A DNA stretch of 64,000 nt. Source: Loktanella sp. Alg231-35. Its GTDB lineage: Bacteria > Pseudomonadota > Alphaproteobacteria > Rhodobacterales > Rhodobacteraceae. Below, one piece after another: positions 36,185 to 44,055 of this stretch (position 1 is its first letter; the number at the start of each line of letters is the position of its first letter). The notes below the pieces were generated by a model that ran no database searches, was not told where the DNA came from, and worked only from the letters and a program-made list of their open reading frames with translations. The translations under genes were made by a program, and so were the position numbers. The stretch is taken from assembly GCF_900143545.1 (NCBI RefSeq), contig NZ_FREV01000009.1, forward strand, positions 20-64,019. Direction: 5' to 3'.

Positions 36185-36942
36185 TTGGCCGTGAACCCCC
36201 CATCAACCATCAGAACCTGACCTGTGACATATGCCGATGCATCCGAGCAGAGAAACAGCAAAGGGCCATCCAGATCGGACAATGCGCCATTGCGCCCCAC
36301 GCAGGTTTGCGCCGCATTGCGTGCGGCGCGTACAGGATCGGCAAAGACCGGCCCGGTCAGTTCTGTCGGAAAGAACCCCGGACCAATTGCGTTGGCGGTG
36401 ATGCCGTCCTTGGACCAGGCCTCGGCCATCGCGCGGGTAAGTTGGCCGACGCCAGCCTTGGACGCACCATAGCTAATCCCGTCCGGAAATGCCCGCGTGG
36501 TCTGTAATGATGCGAAATTGACGATCCGCCCCCAGCCGCGTTTCTTCATCGCCGGGGCGAATGCCTGACTAAGGAAGAACGGCGCGGCGAGGTTGAGGTT
36601 CATCGTGACGTCCCACCCCGCATCCGTGACGTCATCGGCATTTTCGCGGGTGTTGATACCCGCGGCATGTACAATGATATCAGGCGCACCAAACGGTGCC
36701 GCGATCTGGCCTGCGATATCCGTGATCTGGTCGCGTTGCGACAGATCAGCGGCAACAACAGCCGCCGCATCACCAACATCGTTGACCCAAGCGTCCAGCG
36801 CATCGGCGCGGCGCGCGACGCCAACAACCTTGGCTCCAGCGCGTGCCAAAACCGTTGCCGCACGCTGGCCTAAACCAGCGCTGGCCCCGGTCACGCAAGC
36901 GACGCGGCCCGTTAGATCGAAAAGGGCGGCGGGATTACTCAT
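36181..36942 (-). CDS. SDR family dehydrogenase of the DHPS operon (HpsO/HpsP type)
   Basis: A 253-residue classical short-chain dehydrogenase. The cofactor motif is VTGASAGLGQRAA near the N-terminus, then HAAGINTRENADD, and the catalytic Ser (NFASLQT), Tyr and Lys in YGASKAG. It should be the second stereo-inverting DHPS dehydrogenase, partner of the zinc enzyme downstream. It overlaps hpsN by eight bases and the zinc enzyme by four. Confidence 0.86.
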   Translation of the reverse strand: MSNPAALFDLTGRVACVTGASAGLGQRAATVLARAGAKVVGVARRADALDAWVNDVGDAAAVVAADLSQRDQITDIAGQIAAPFGAPDIIVHAAGINTRENADDVTDAGWDVTMNLNLAAPFFLSQAFAPAMKKRGWGRIVNFASLQTTRAFPDGISYGASKAGVGQLTRAMAEAWSKDGITANAIGPGFFPTELTGPVFADPVRAARNAAQTCVGRNGALSDLDGPLLFLCSDASAYVTGQVLMVDGGFTAK

Positions 36943-38248
36943 CAGGGGTCAGATCGAAATTCTCGCCGGGGAAGTATTTGGCAAGCCGAACATCAGCAGC
37001 GCGTGCGTGCCCTTCCATCCCTTCGAGGCGCGAAATCCGCGCGGTTGCTTCCGCGACACGTTTTGATCCGTCACGGGTGGCCTGCTGCCATGTCACGATC
37101 TTCATGTATTTATGAACCGACAGACCGCCAGTGTAGGACGCAGCACCAGAGGTGGGCAGCACGTGGTTCGTTCCCGACGCCTTGTCACCGTAAGACACCG
37201 TGGTTTCTTCGCCCAAGAACAGCGAGCCATAGCAGCTTAACCGTTCTTTCCACCAAGGCAGGTCTTCGGCCTGCACGGTCAGGTGCTCTGGCGCGTATTC
37301 ATCAGAACAGGCGGCCATATCTTCGCGGTTGGCACATACGATTACTTCGGCATAGTCGCGCCACGCCGCGCGGGCATTGTCGCGGTTCACTTCGGGCAGG
37401 TCTTCGATCAAGTCGGGGACGCGGTTCATCACATCCTCTGCCAAAGCCTTGTCGTCAGTGACCAGCCAAACGGGCGAGTTATAGCCATGCTCGGCCTGGC
37501 TGACCAAATCAGTGGCCACGATATGTGGGTCCGCAGAATTATCGGCAAGGATAAGGCTGTCCGTGGGGCCCGCGATCATGTCGATCCCAACGCGACCAAA
37601 GAGGATGCGCTTGGCCTCGGCGACGAACTGGTTGCCGGGGCCCACAAGGATATTGGCTTTGGGCAAACCAAAAAGACCAAATGTCATTGCGGCAACACCC
37701 TGCACACCACCCATGGCCATGATGGTATCAGCACCGCAGATATGGGCGGCATAGATGATCGCGGGGGCGACCCCCACCTCTGGGCGTGGCGGTGATGCGA
37801 CCGAGATATGGTTGCAACCCGCAACTTTCGCCGTTGTGACGGTCATGATGGCAGAGGCGATGTGGCTGTAGCGCCCGCCGGGCACATAACATCCTGCTGC
37901 ATCCACAGGAATGGCCTTTTGACCGGCGATGAGGCCGGGAACAATCTCATACTCGATATCGCTGACCGTGGCCTTCTGGGCCTCGGCAAAGCGCTTGACG
38001 TTGTCATGCGCGAACTGGATGTCTTCCTTGAGCTTCTGCGGGACCAAATCTGCGGCTGCGGCAATCTCTTGGGCTGTCAGGATCACATTGCCTTCGTATT
38101 TGTCGAACTTGGCGGCATACTCCATCGCCTTGGCGTCGCCGCCTTCTTCGATGTCGTTGAGGATGCCTTGCACAAGTTCATGCACATCGGATGCACCTGA
38201 CTGTGCGGTCAGTGTTGCTTTTTTGAGGTATTCACGGGTCATACGCAT
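36935..38248 (-). CDS. hpsN: (R)-DHPS 3-dehydrogenase HpsN (histidinol-dehydrogenase family)
   Basis: A 437-residue protein of the HisD fold, which oxidises an alcohol to an acid in two NAD-linked steps; HpsN converts (R)-DHPS to (R)-3-sulfolactate. The HisD zinc ligands can be followed: Gln/His in DLVSQAEHG, Asp in SYGDKASGTNHVLPTSG, and His in GLSVHKYMK. The catalytic Glu-His pair is in YAPEHLTVQ. The organism's true hisD is expected elsewhere; operon context (TRAP transporter, two DHPS dehydrogenases, ComDE) points to HpsN. The start at 38248 follows AAGG, six bases after the TRAP gene stop. Confidence 0.9.
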   Translation of the reverse strand: MRMTREYLKKATLTAQSGASDVHELVQGILNDIEEGGDAKAMEYAAKFDKYEGNVILTAQEIAAAADLVPQKLKEDIQFAHDNVKRFAEAQKATVSDIEYEIVPGLIAGQKAIPVDAAGCYVPGGRYSHIASAIMTVTTAKVAGCNHISVASPPRPEVGVAPAIIYAAHICGADTIMAMGGVQGVAAMTFGLFGLPKANILVGPGNQFVAEAKRILFGRVGIDMIAGPTDSLILADNSADPHIVATDLVSQAEHGYNSPVWLVTDDKALAEDVMNRVPDLIEDLPEVNRDNARAAWRDYAEVIVCANREDMAACSDEYAPEHLTVQAEDLPWWKERLSCYGSLFLGEETTVSYGDKASGTNHVLPTSGAASYTGGLSVHKYMKIVTWQQATRDGSKRVAEATARISRLEGMEGHARAADVRLAKYFPGENFDLTPDE

Positions 38249-38254
38249 TGAGCC

Positions 38255-39583
38255 TTATTTGTAGATATCAGGAAGCATAGTGGTCGAAATCGCCGGAATA
38301 TAGGCAATCATGAGCACCACGACGAGCATGCAAAGCACGAACGGAACGGCCCGTGCTGCGATTTTGAGGATGGATTCACCGGTGATCCCGGCCACCACAA
38401 AGAGGTTCAGTCCCAAGGGCGGGGTAATAAAGCCGACACCCAGTGCCGTAATCATCATGATGCAGAACTGGATTTCGTTCATGCCGATATTTTCGGCCAA
38501 TGGCAGCAGGATCGGTGCAAGGATCACGATGTTCGGTGTCGTCTCCATGACACAGCCCGCAGCGATCAGGATGCCGATCATGATAAGGATCAAAACCCAT
38601 GGCTCATCCGTCAGCGCTGTCATTGAGGCCACAAACCCTTGTGGGACACCCATGATGGCCAAAGCCTCGGCCAGCGGCGCAGAAAAGGCGATGATGGGAA
38701 GGATGATCCCGTTTACCTTGGCTGAGCTTATGAACATCGCTGGAAAGTCGGCCAGCCGCAGCGTGCCAAGGATAAAGCCCATCACGATGGTCACAACCAC
38801 CGCCGTGGCGCCCGCTTCGGTTGGGGTCAGGCGACCTGAGAAGATGCCATAAAAGATGATGCCGGGTACGATGAACGCATACCAGCCTGATTTCAGCGAC
38901 ACGAACAAACGGCTGAAGTATTCGCCAACAGAGATATTGCCGCCGCCTTCATAGCCATAGATGCGGTTGACGATGACGTTGGTGATCAAGATCGCAGCAA
39001 GGATTGCCAGACCGGGGATCAGGGCCGCGAGGAACAGGGTAGAGGCCGATATGCCCAGCACCAGACCGATGATGATGTAGGCGATTGATGGTGGGATCAG
39101 GATACCGGTACAGGCGCCCGCTGCCACCAGCGCGCAGGCATAAGGGCGTGGGTAGCCGCTTTCGACCAAACGGTCGATTGTCATCCGGCCAACCGCCGCC
39201 GCACCTGCTGCGTCAGAGCCTGAGATGGCCGCGAACATGCCGCAGACCAGAACCGTGGCAGAGCCGAACCCGCCTTTGGCGAATTGCGTCAAGGCCTCGG
39301 CTACATCAAGGAACTTACGACTGAGCCCGGTGCGCACCAGCACGTCACCGGTCAGAATGAACAATGGCACAGCCGTCAGCGCAAAGGCATCAATGCCGGT
39401 AAACAAGCTTTCGCCCACAGCACTTAGTGGCAAGTCACCGGACATCACCAGCATGACGATTGCGGCGGCACCGATGGACGCCCAAACGGGCACGGCCAGG
39501 GCAATCAGGACGACAAAGAGGATGACAGGCAGGTAGAAATCCCAGCCCAGTTCAACCGTTTGATTAAGTGTATTGAAAAGCAT
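38255..39583 (-). CDS. TRAP transporter large permease (DctM type)
   Basis: A 442-residue membrane protein with about twelve hydrophobic segments and the DctM hallmarks: IPPSIAYIIIGL, ISGSDAAGAAAVGRM, and VGFITPPLGLNLFVVAG near the C-terminus. It is the ion-coupled transport subunit of the operon's TRAP system (likely HpsM of HpsKLM), taking up DHPS. It lies 11 bases after the small-permease gene. Confidence 0.92.
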   Translation of the reverse strand: MLFNTLNQTVELGWDFYLPVILFVVLIALAVPVWASIGAAAIVMLVMSGDLPLSAVGESLFTGIDAFALTAVPLFILTGDVLVRTGLSRKFLDVAEALTQFAKGGFGSATVLVCGMFAAISGSDAAGAAAVGRMTIDRLVESGYPRPYACALVAAGACTGILIPPSIAYIIIGLVLGISASTLFLAALIPGLAILAAILITNVIVNRIYGYEGGGNISVGEYFSRLFVSLKSGWYAFIVPGIIFYGIFSGRLTPTEAGATAVVVTIVMGFILGTLRLADFPAMFISSAKVNGIILPIIAFSAPLAEALAIMGVPQGFVASMTALTDEPWVLILIMIGILIAAGCVMETTPNIVILAPILLPLAENIGMNEIQFCIMMITALGVGFITPPLGLNLFVVAGITGESILKIAARAVPFVLCMLVVVLMIAYIPAISTTMLPDIYK

Positions 39584-39594
39584 CTAGGTGTTCC

Positions 39595-40107
39595 TTAATC
39601 AAACAGCTTGTCGCCTTCGTAGACGGGCTTGCCGTCTCGAAGATAACGCACGTCGCGGATGAAAGACTGCACAAGGCGCAGCATCATCAACGCAAAACCA
39701 GCGGGCACAGCCATCAGTGCCCAGACCTTGGACACCCGCAGGCCATCCGTAACCGATCCGAACTTGGCCGAGACGTGAACCGCCTCCCAGGACCAATAGA
39801 GCGCGATGATTGCGACTGCGAACATGACGATGTCGCCAAAGATGTAGAGCAGTGCTTTGGGCCGTGGCCCGAGGTAGTGCATGATGACGTCGATGCGGAT
39901 GTGAGCGCGTTCCTTAACGGCCACGGCGGCACCAACCCAAGCAAGGTAAATGAACGAATAGCGGACGATCTCTTCGCCCCAAATGGACGAGTAGGAAAAG
40001 ACTTCGCGTCGCAGCACTTCGACGGCCATCGTCATGACGAGCATGACGTAGAAGACCAAAAGCAGCCAGCGCTCGATGTTCTGATCAAGTTTACGCAGTA
40101 GGTTCAT
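39595..40107 (-). CDS. TRAP transporter small permease (DctQ type)
   Basis: A 170-residue four-helix DctQ protein. The family signature is present as EVLRREVFSYSSIWGEEIVRYSFIYLAWVGAA (in part: IWGEEIVRY). The ATG at 40107 has AGAGG seven bases upstream; a longer upstream frame lacks hydrophobic character. It bridges the binding protein and the DctM subunit. A strong hairpin separates it from the binding-protein gene. Confidence 0.9.
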   Translation of the reverse strand: MNLLRKLDQNIERWLLLVFYVMLVMTMAVEVLRREVFSYSSIWGEEIVRYSFIYLAWVGAAVAVKERAHIRIDVIMHYLGPRPKALLYIFGDIVMFAVAIIALYWSWEAVHVSAKFGSVTDGLRVSKVWALMAVPAGFALMMLRLVQSFIRDVRYLRDGKPVYEGDKLFD

Positions 40108-40180
40108 GATGCACCTCTCTTGCCGCCACACGCAGCAATCTGCGCGCCAGCAAAGATTTCGGTAAGTTTGAGAAGAGAGA

Positions 40181-40208
40181 GCAGGCGCCCCCACACGGGG
40201 GCGCCTGC
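40181..40208 (-). other. Strong intercistronic hairpin after the TRAP binding-protein gene
   Basis: GCAGGCGCCCCC at 40181-40192 and GGGGGCGCCTGC at 40197-40208 form a perfect 12-base GC stem with a four-base loop, ten bases after the dctP-type stop. On the minus strand it is followed by TCTCTCTTCTC, not a T-run. Most likely it stabilises the upstream mRNA or attenuates transcription, giving more binding protein than permease. Confidence 0.65.
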
Positions 40209-40217
40209 AAATGCCTA

Positions 40218-41366
40218 TCAGGCGTCGTGGACGTAGTAGCGGCCCATTGTGCCGGCTGCTTCTTCCAGTTTCGCAAACGTGTCCAAGGAGCCTGCAAGAT
40301 CAACCTTGAAGCTGTCCCATTCGGTGTTCTGGTAGCCACCGACGGACTGCCATTCAGCCAGTTGATCTTCGCTCAACGAGTGGAACTCAACACCGGCCTT
40401 GCGCAGTTCGGCCATCGCGTAGTTACGCGCCGATGGGACCTTGGCAAGGTTCTGGTGGCGGGTGATTTCAGACGCTTCAACGATGCCGTCCTGCACGTCG
40501 GCAGGCATGGAGTTGAACCATTCAAGGTTGCAGGAATAGACCTGAGAGTCAGGCACGGCCTGTGTGAATGTCACATGGCTAAGGATGTCTTTGAAGCCAA
40601 AGACTTCGAGCGCGCCAACGGATGGGTCAAGTGCGTCCGCAACACCCTGCTTGATCGCCGAAGGTGTTTCACCCCATGCAACTGGTGTCGGGTTTGCGCC
40701 AACCATGCGGTAGTACTGCTGCAACATCGCAGAGCCGGGAACACGGAACTTGACGCCGTCCAGATCGCCAGGTGTCAGTACAGGACCGGAGCCGCCAGCG
40801 CGGACCGCCACAACACGTGGATCAATGTTGACATAGAACAGCGCCTTAAAGCCTGCGGCTTCTACCTTTGGATTCACTTCAGAGGCCCAAATATCGGAAT
40901 GCACAAGGTTTGTGAAACGTTGGTTAGAGCCGCACAGGTAAGGCATGTTGATCAGGTCGACGACGGACGCGAACGGGGCAAAGTTTGACAGCGAGTGCTG
41001 TGCCGCCTGAATTGTGCCGCCCTGCACCTTCTGTGCCAACGCACCGCCCGCACCCAACTGACCACCGGGGGCCAGCTTGACGTAGACCTTGCCGTTGGTG
41101 GCGTTCTGGATGTTTTCTTTGAGGTCGAGCTGCATGATCGGGTAACCACGGGACGCACCCAGCACATAAGCAGTGGCGATGGTCATTACGTGATCGGCTG
41201 CGGCTTCACGCTCGCGCTCTTCGTTTGCTGTCTGGGCTGCGGCCTGTGTGGACCACAATGTGCCTGCCGCACCTGCAACTATCGCCGCGGTGAAACCGCC
41301 GGTCCCTGCAAGTTTGAGGAAGTTGCGGCGTGTGGCCGACTTCAGGCTATCTGTTTTCTTATCCAA
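40218..41366 (-). CDS. TRAP transporter substrate-binding protein (DctP type) with Tat signal
   Basis: A 382-residue periplasmic binding protein (likely HpsK). The N-terminus has a twin-arginine signal (TRRNFLKLAG, hydrophobic stretch, cleavage near TQAAA-QTAN). The mature part shows the DctP pattern: QLGAGGALAQKVQGGTIQ, the LDGVKFRVPGSAMLQQYYRMVGA segment with the conserved Arg that binds the substrate's acid group, and WGETPSAIKQGVADALD. Tat export implies folding in the cytoplasm. Second gene of the DHPS operon, after a 57-residue membrane protein. Confidence 0.92.
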   Translation of the reverse strand: MDKKTDSLKSATRRNFLKLAGTGGFTAAIVAGAAGTLWSTQAAAQTANEEREREAAADHVMTIATAYVLGASRGYPIMQLDLKENIQNATNGKVYVKLAPGGQLGAGGALAQKVQGGTIQAAQHSLSNFAPFASVVDLINMPYLCGSNQRFTNLVHSDIWASEVNPKVEAAGFKALFYVNIDPRVVAVRAGGSGPVLTPGDLDGVKFRVPGSAMLQQYYRMVGANPTPVAWGETPSAIKQGVADALDPSVGALEVFGFKDILSHVTFTQAVPDSQVYSCNLEWFNSMPADVQDGIVEASEITRHQNLAKVPSARNYAMAELRKAGVEFHSLSEDQLAEWQSVGGYQNTEWDSFKVDLAGSLDTFAKLEEAAGTMGRYYVHDA

Positions 41367-41399
41367 TGTATGTGTCCTCCCTGGACGCTACCTACTGCA

Positions 41400-41573
41400 T
41401 CACTTTTTGGATGCAGCTTCCTTTTGAAGAATCGTCACAACGAACAAGACCGCGACAGCCAGCAACAGAAGCATTTCGCCGACATCGCCCAGAAACGATG
41501 CGTCCGCAAAAGAGCCAAGTCCCACATTCACGGCAAATACGACAAACAAGATGATTGCTCCCAAAAGCGGCAT
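41400..41573 (-). CDS. 57-residue two-helix membrane protein heading the DHPS operon
   Basis: A short gene encoding 57 residues. Two hydrophobic segments are visible: residues 2-21 (PLLGAIILFVVFAVNVGLGS) and 33-49 (EMLLLLAVAVLFVVTIL), joined by a short acidic loop and followed by a basic tail (QKEAASKK). A GGGGGAG ribosome-binding site lies seven bases before the ATG at 41573. It lies between the two LacI-type operators and the TRAP binding-protein gene, so it is probably the first gene of the operon. Function unknown; an accessory subunit of the TRAP transporter is the simplest guess. Confidence 0.75.
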   Translation of the reverse strand: MPLLGAIILFVVFAVNVGLGSFADASFLGDVGEMLLLLAVAVLFVVTILQKEAASKK

Positions 41574-41613
41574 GACGCGACTCCCCCCCGTCGTTACTCT
41601 GATTCGAGCCGAG

Positions 41614-41627
41614 TGTAAGCGCTTACA
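41614..41627. promoter_or_regulatory. LacI-type operator 1
   Basis: TGTAAGCGCTTACA is a perfect 14-base palindrome with a central CG step, the hallmark of LacI/GalR-family operators. It lies 41 bases upstream of the first operon gene and about 100 bases upstream of the divergent LacI gene. Confidence 0.85.
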
Positions 41628-41636
41628 TAGACCTCA

Positions 41637-41650
41637 TGCAAGCGCTTACA
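41637..41650. promoter_or_regulatory. LacI-type operator 2
   Basis: TGCAAGCGCTTACA repeats operator 1 with one changed base, 23 bases (about two helical turns) away. The close phasing would let two regulator dimers bind on one face of the DNA. Confidence 0.82.
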
Positions 41651-41728
41651 TTGGGCGCGTCATCTTTTCGCTATCTCAGATAGTGAGACAACGATAAGAG
41701 TATGCCGGTATCCTTTTTTGGAGTTTTG

Positions 41729-42745
41729 ATGACAACACAGCCTGCAATACCCACGCTTGAGGATGTGGCCACTCTTGCCGAGGTTTCGACCGCGACTGTG
41801 TCACGCGCGATCAACTCGCCTGATAAGGTGGCCCCCGAAACGCGCAGGCGGGTCAATGAAGCCGTTGCCACTTTGGGTTACTCACCAAACTTTGGCGCCC
41901 GCACGATGGCGGTGCGGCGCACCAAGACCATTGGTGCGATCATTCCGACCATGGAAAACGCTATCTTTGCGCGCGGCTTGCAGGCGTTTCAGGAAGAACT
42001 GCGATTGCACGGCTATACGATGTTGGTTGCCAGTTCCGCCTACCGCGCCGACACCGAGGAAGAGCAGATCAGATCACTGGTCGCACGTGGGGCCGACGCG
42101 CTTTTGCTGATCGGCCATCATCGCAACCCGGAAATCTACAAATTCCTTGATGCGCAGAATGTCCCTGTTCTGATCACCTGGGCCTACGATCCGCTTGCCG
42201 ACCGCCCATCTATCGGTTTCGATAACAAGGCCGCGATGCAGGGCATGGCGGCAGAAGTGATCAAGATGGGGCATCGCAACCTTGCCTTGATCTCTGCTGA
42301 AACCGCATCAAACGACCGTGCATCGGCCCGCCATGAGGGGATCCTCGCGGCCATGCAGGACGGTGGGTTATCACCTGACGACCTCACCTATGTTGAGACG
42401 ACTTATGGGATCGAAGAGGGCGCCATCGCCTTTGAGAAAGCAATGGCCATGCCAATCAGACCCACGGCCGTTTTCTGCGGCAATGACGTTCTGGCGGTCG
42501 GTGCGCTGCGTCGTGCGCGCGAACTTGGCATTGATGTGCCCAATGACGTGTCGATCATCGGTTTTGATGACATTGAACTGGCACAAGTGGCCCATCCGCC
42601 GCTGACAACGGTCCACGTCCCTCACCGCGAGATGGGGCGTCTGGCGGGGTTGGCGCTAGCGCAATTGCTCAATGAAGGTATCGCGCTGAAACCCGTGGAA
42701 CTGCCCGCGCGCCCGATTTTCCGAGAGACGCTCGCGGCGCGTTAA
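41729..42745 (+). CDS. LacI family transcriptional regulator of the DHPS operon
   Basis: A 338-residue LacI/GalR regulator. The HTH and hinge occupy residues 8-60 (TLEDVATLAEVSTATVSRAINSP, then VNEAVATLGYSPN and the hinge FGARTMAVRR). The remainder is the periplasmic-binding-like effector domain (KTIGAIIPTMEN; FCGNDVLAVGALRRARELGIDVPNDVSIIGFDD in part). The ATG at 41729 follows GGAG; an ATG 27 bases upstream lacks such spacing. It is divergent from the DHPS operon with two palindromic operators between them. The inducer is probably DHPS or an intermediate. Confidence 0.9.
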   Translation: MTTQPAIPTLEDVATLAEVSTATVSRAINSPDKVAPETRRRVNEAVATLGYSPNFGARTMAVRRTKTIGAIIPTMENAIFARGLQAFQEELRLHGYTMLVASSAYRADTEEEQIRSLVARGADALLLIGHHRNPEIYKFLDAQNVPVLITWAYDPLADRPSIGFDNKAAMQGMAAEVIKMGHRNLALISAETASNDRASARHEGILAAMQDGGLSPDDLTYVETTYGIEEGAIAFEKAMAMPIRPTAVFCGNDVLAVGALRRARELGIDVPNDVSIIGFDDIELAQVAHPPLTTVHVPHREMGRLAGLALAQLLNEGIALKPVELPARPIFRETLAAR

Positions 42746-43054
42746 CATGATTGGCAGAGCACTTCGTTCCTTCTACTCAAGGAGCAGGCGCTGTTCACTG
42801 ATATATGCGTATTCGTCATACATATTTATGCGCTAAAGGGGCGGGATAAAAAAATACACCAAACCAAACCTTAACTTTGCTCTAGTCCCTCTGCCTGTTG
42901 TTCTGGGCTGGGTCGTCGTTGGGCGGCACCCTGATAGCACACCCGCAAAGTTTTAGGTCAAGACGTTATCAATTACGCTTTCTACAGTGGTGAACTTTTT
43001 TAGTTGCATAGCTTGCAACAAATACGCATTTTTCGTTGCGAAATAGGAAGCGCA
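42746..43054. other. Intergenic region before the LysR gene
   Basis: About 309 bases with no gene. It is AT-richer than its surroundings between 42800 and 43050 and ends with the GTTGC-N7-GCAAC palindrome listed separately and an AGGAAG ribosome-binding site. It should hold the LysR promoter. Confidence 0.5.
43003..43019. promoter_or_regulatory. LysR box upstream of the LysR gene
   Basis: GTTGCATAGCTTGCAAC, a 17-base inverted repeat GTTGC-N7-GCAAC that contains the T-N11-A pattern of LysR boxes. It is 35 bases upstream of the LysR start. The same GTTGC-N7-GCAAC form appears before the next operon. Confidence 0.65.
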
Positions 43055-43957
43055 ATGCAACCCGACCCGAAACATATCCTGAGTTTCAAGACGGCCCTCT
43101 CAGCCGGTACCATTCGCGCGGCAGCAGATCAGCTCGGGCTCGAACCATCCACGGTTAGCCGAAACATCACAGCGCTGGAAAAGCAGCTTGCCACGGCGTT
43201 GATCGAGCGTGGGCGCAAAGGCGTGATGCCCACAGAGGCCGGTGAGTTGTTGATGGGTTATGTCCACCGACAAAGCGGCGAGATGGAGGCTCTGCGATCG
43301 CAGCTGGATGCGCTGGCAAACATGGAGCGCGGCACGGTATCGGTTGCCTTGGGCGAAGGCTTCCTTGGCGACTTTTCGCAATCCGTGCTTCGCCCTTTTT
43401 CACAAGACCATCCAGGTGTTACCTATGCGTTGGACGTTGGAGCAACAGATCACGTGCGGGATGCCGTTATCGAAGACAAAGCGCATGTTGGGTTGGCGTT
43501 TAACGTAGCACCTGACCCTCGCTTGAAAATCATCGCCCAAACGGAACATCCGCTTGTGATGATCTGTGCGCGAGGTGGGAGATTTGACACAGGCAAGACT
43601 GTCGACATCCAAGATCTGTCACGTCTACCCTGCGGTTTTCTCAGCAAGGGGTATGGCGTTGGGGCGGTGATTGCAGCAATGGAGGCGTCTCATGGGTTTC
43701 GTGCGCGCGGGGTTTTGGAGACCGGCTCTATCGCGGCGCTCAAAGCCTTTGTCAAAAACGACCTTGGTGTGACCCTTCTGCCGGAGTTCGTGGTGGCCGA
43801 AGACATGCAGGCTGGTACCCTGTGCACAAAGCACGTGTCGATCCGTGATTTCGGACTGGGCACGGCGACATTGTTTGTGCGGCAAGGGCGCAGACTGCCC
43901 TTGGCGACGCAAAAATTGCTGGTGTTTATGTCGCGATCGCTGGCAGCTTTAGCCTGA
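43055..43957 (+). CDS. LysR family transcriptional regulator
   Basis: A 300-residue LysR regulator. The HTH lies in residues 5-65 (HILSFKTALSAGTIRAAADQLGLEPSTVSRNITALEKQL in part). The effector domain starts near residue 92 (GTVSVALGEGFLGDFSQ). The ATG at 43055 follows AGGAAG. It is codirectional with the four-gene operon that begins 98 bases downstream, and both promoters share the GTTGC-N7-GCAAC palindrome, so it is likely the operon's regulator and autoregulated. Confidence 0.9.
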   Translation: MQPDPKHILSFKTALSAGTIRAAADQLGLEPSTVSRNITALEKQLATALIERGRKGVMPTEAGELLMGYVHRQSGEMEALRSQLDALANMERGTVSVALGEGFLGDFSQSVLRPFSQDHPGVTYALDVGATDHVRDAVIEDKAHVGLAFNVAPDPRLKIIAQTEHPLVMICARGGRFDTGKTVDIQDLSRLPCGFLSKGYGVGAVIAAMEASHGFRARGVLETGSIAALKAFVKNDLGVTLLPEFVVAEDMQAGTLCTKHVSIRDFGLGTATLFVRQGRRLPLATQKLLVFMSRSLAALA

Positions 43958-43962
43958 TATTT

Positions 43963-43979
43963 GTTGCGCTCAGCGCAAC
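43963..43979. promoter_or_regulatory. LysR box upstream of the dehydrogenase operon
   Basis: GTTGCGCTCAGCGCAAC is a perfect 17-base palindrome with the same GTTGC-N7-GCAAC outline and T-N11-A pattern as the site at 43003. It lies just after the LysR stop and 77 bases before the first structural gene. Confidence 0.7.
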
Positions 43980-44055
43980 GTTATTTCCATTTCCAAGCAT
44001 TCTTTCACAAATACCATACGCTATGATCCTGAAAACCAAACAGGAGAAAAGTGCT

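Noticed and set aside
34922-36220. 432-codon plus-strand frame opposite the zinc alcohol dehydrogenase and uspA genes
   Set aside because: Antisense of clear conserved genes; composition biased and no domain recognised.
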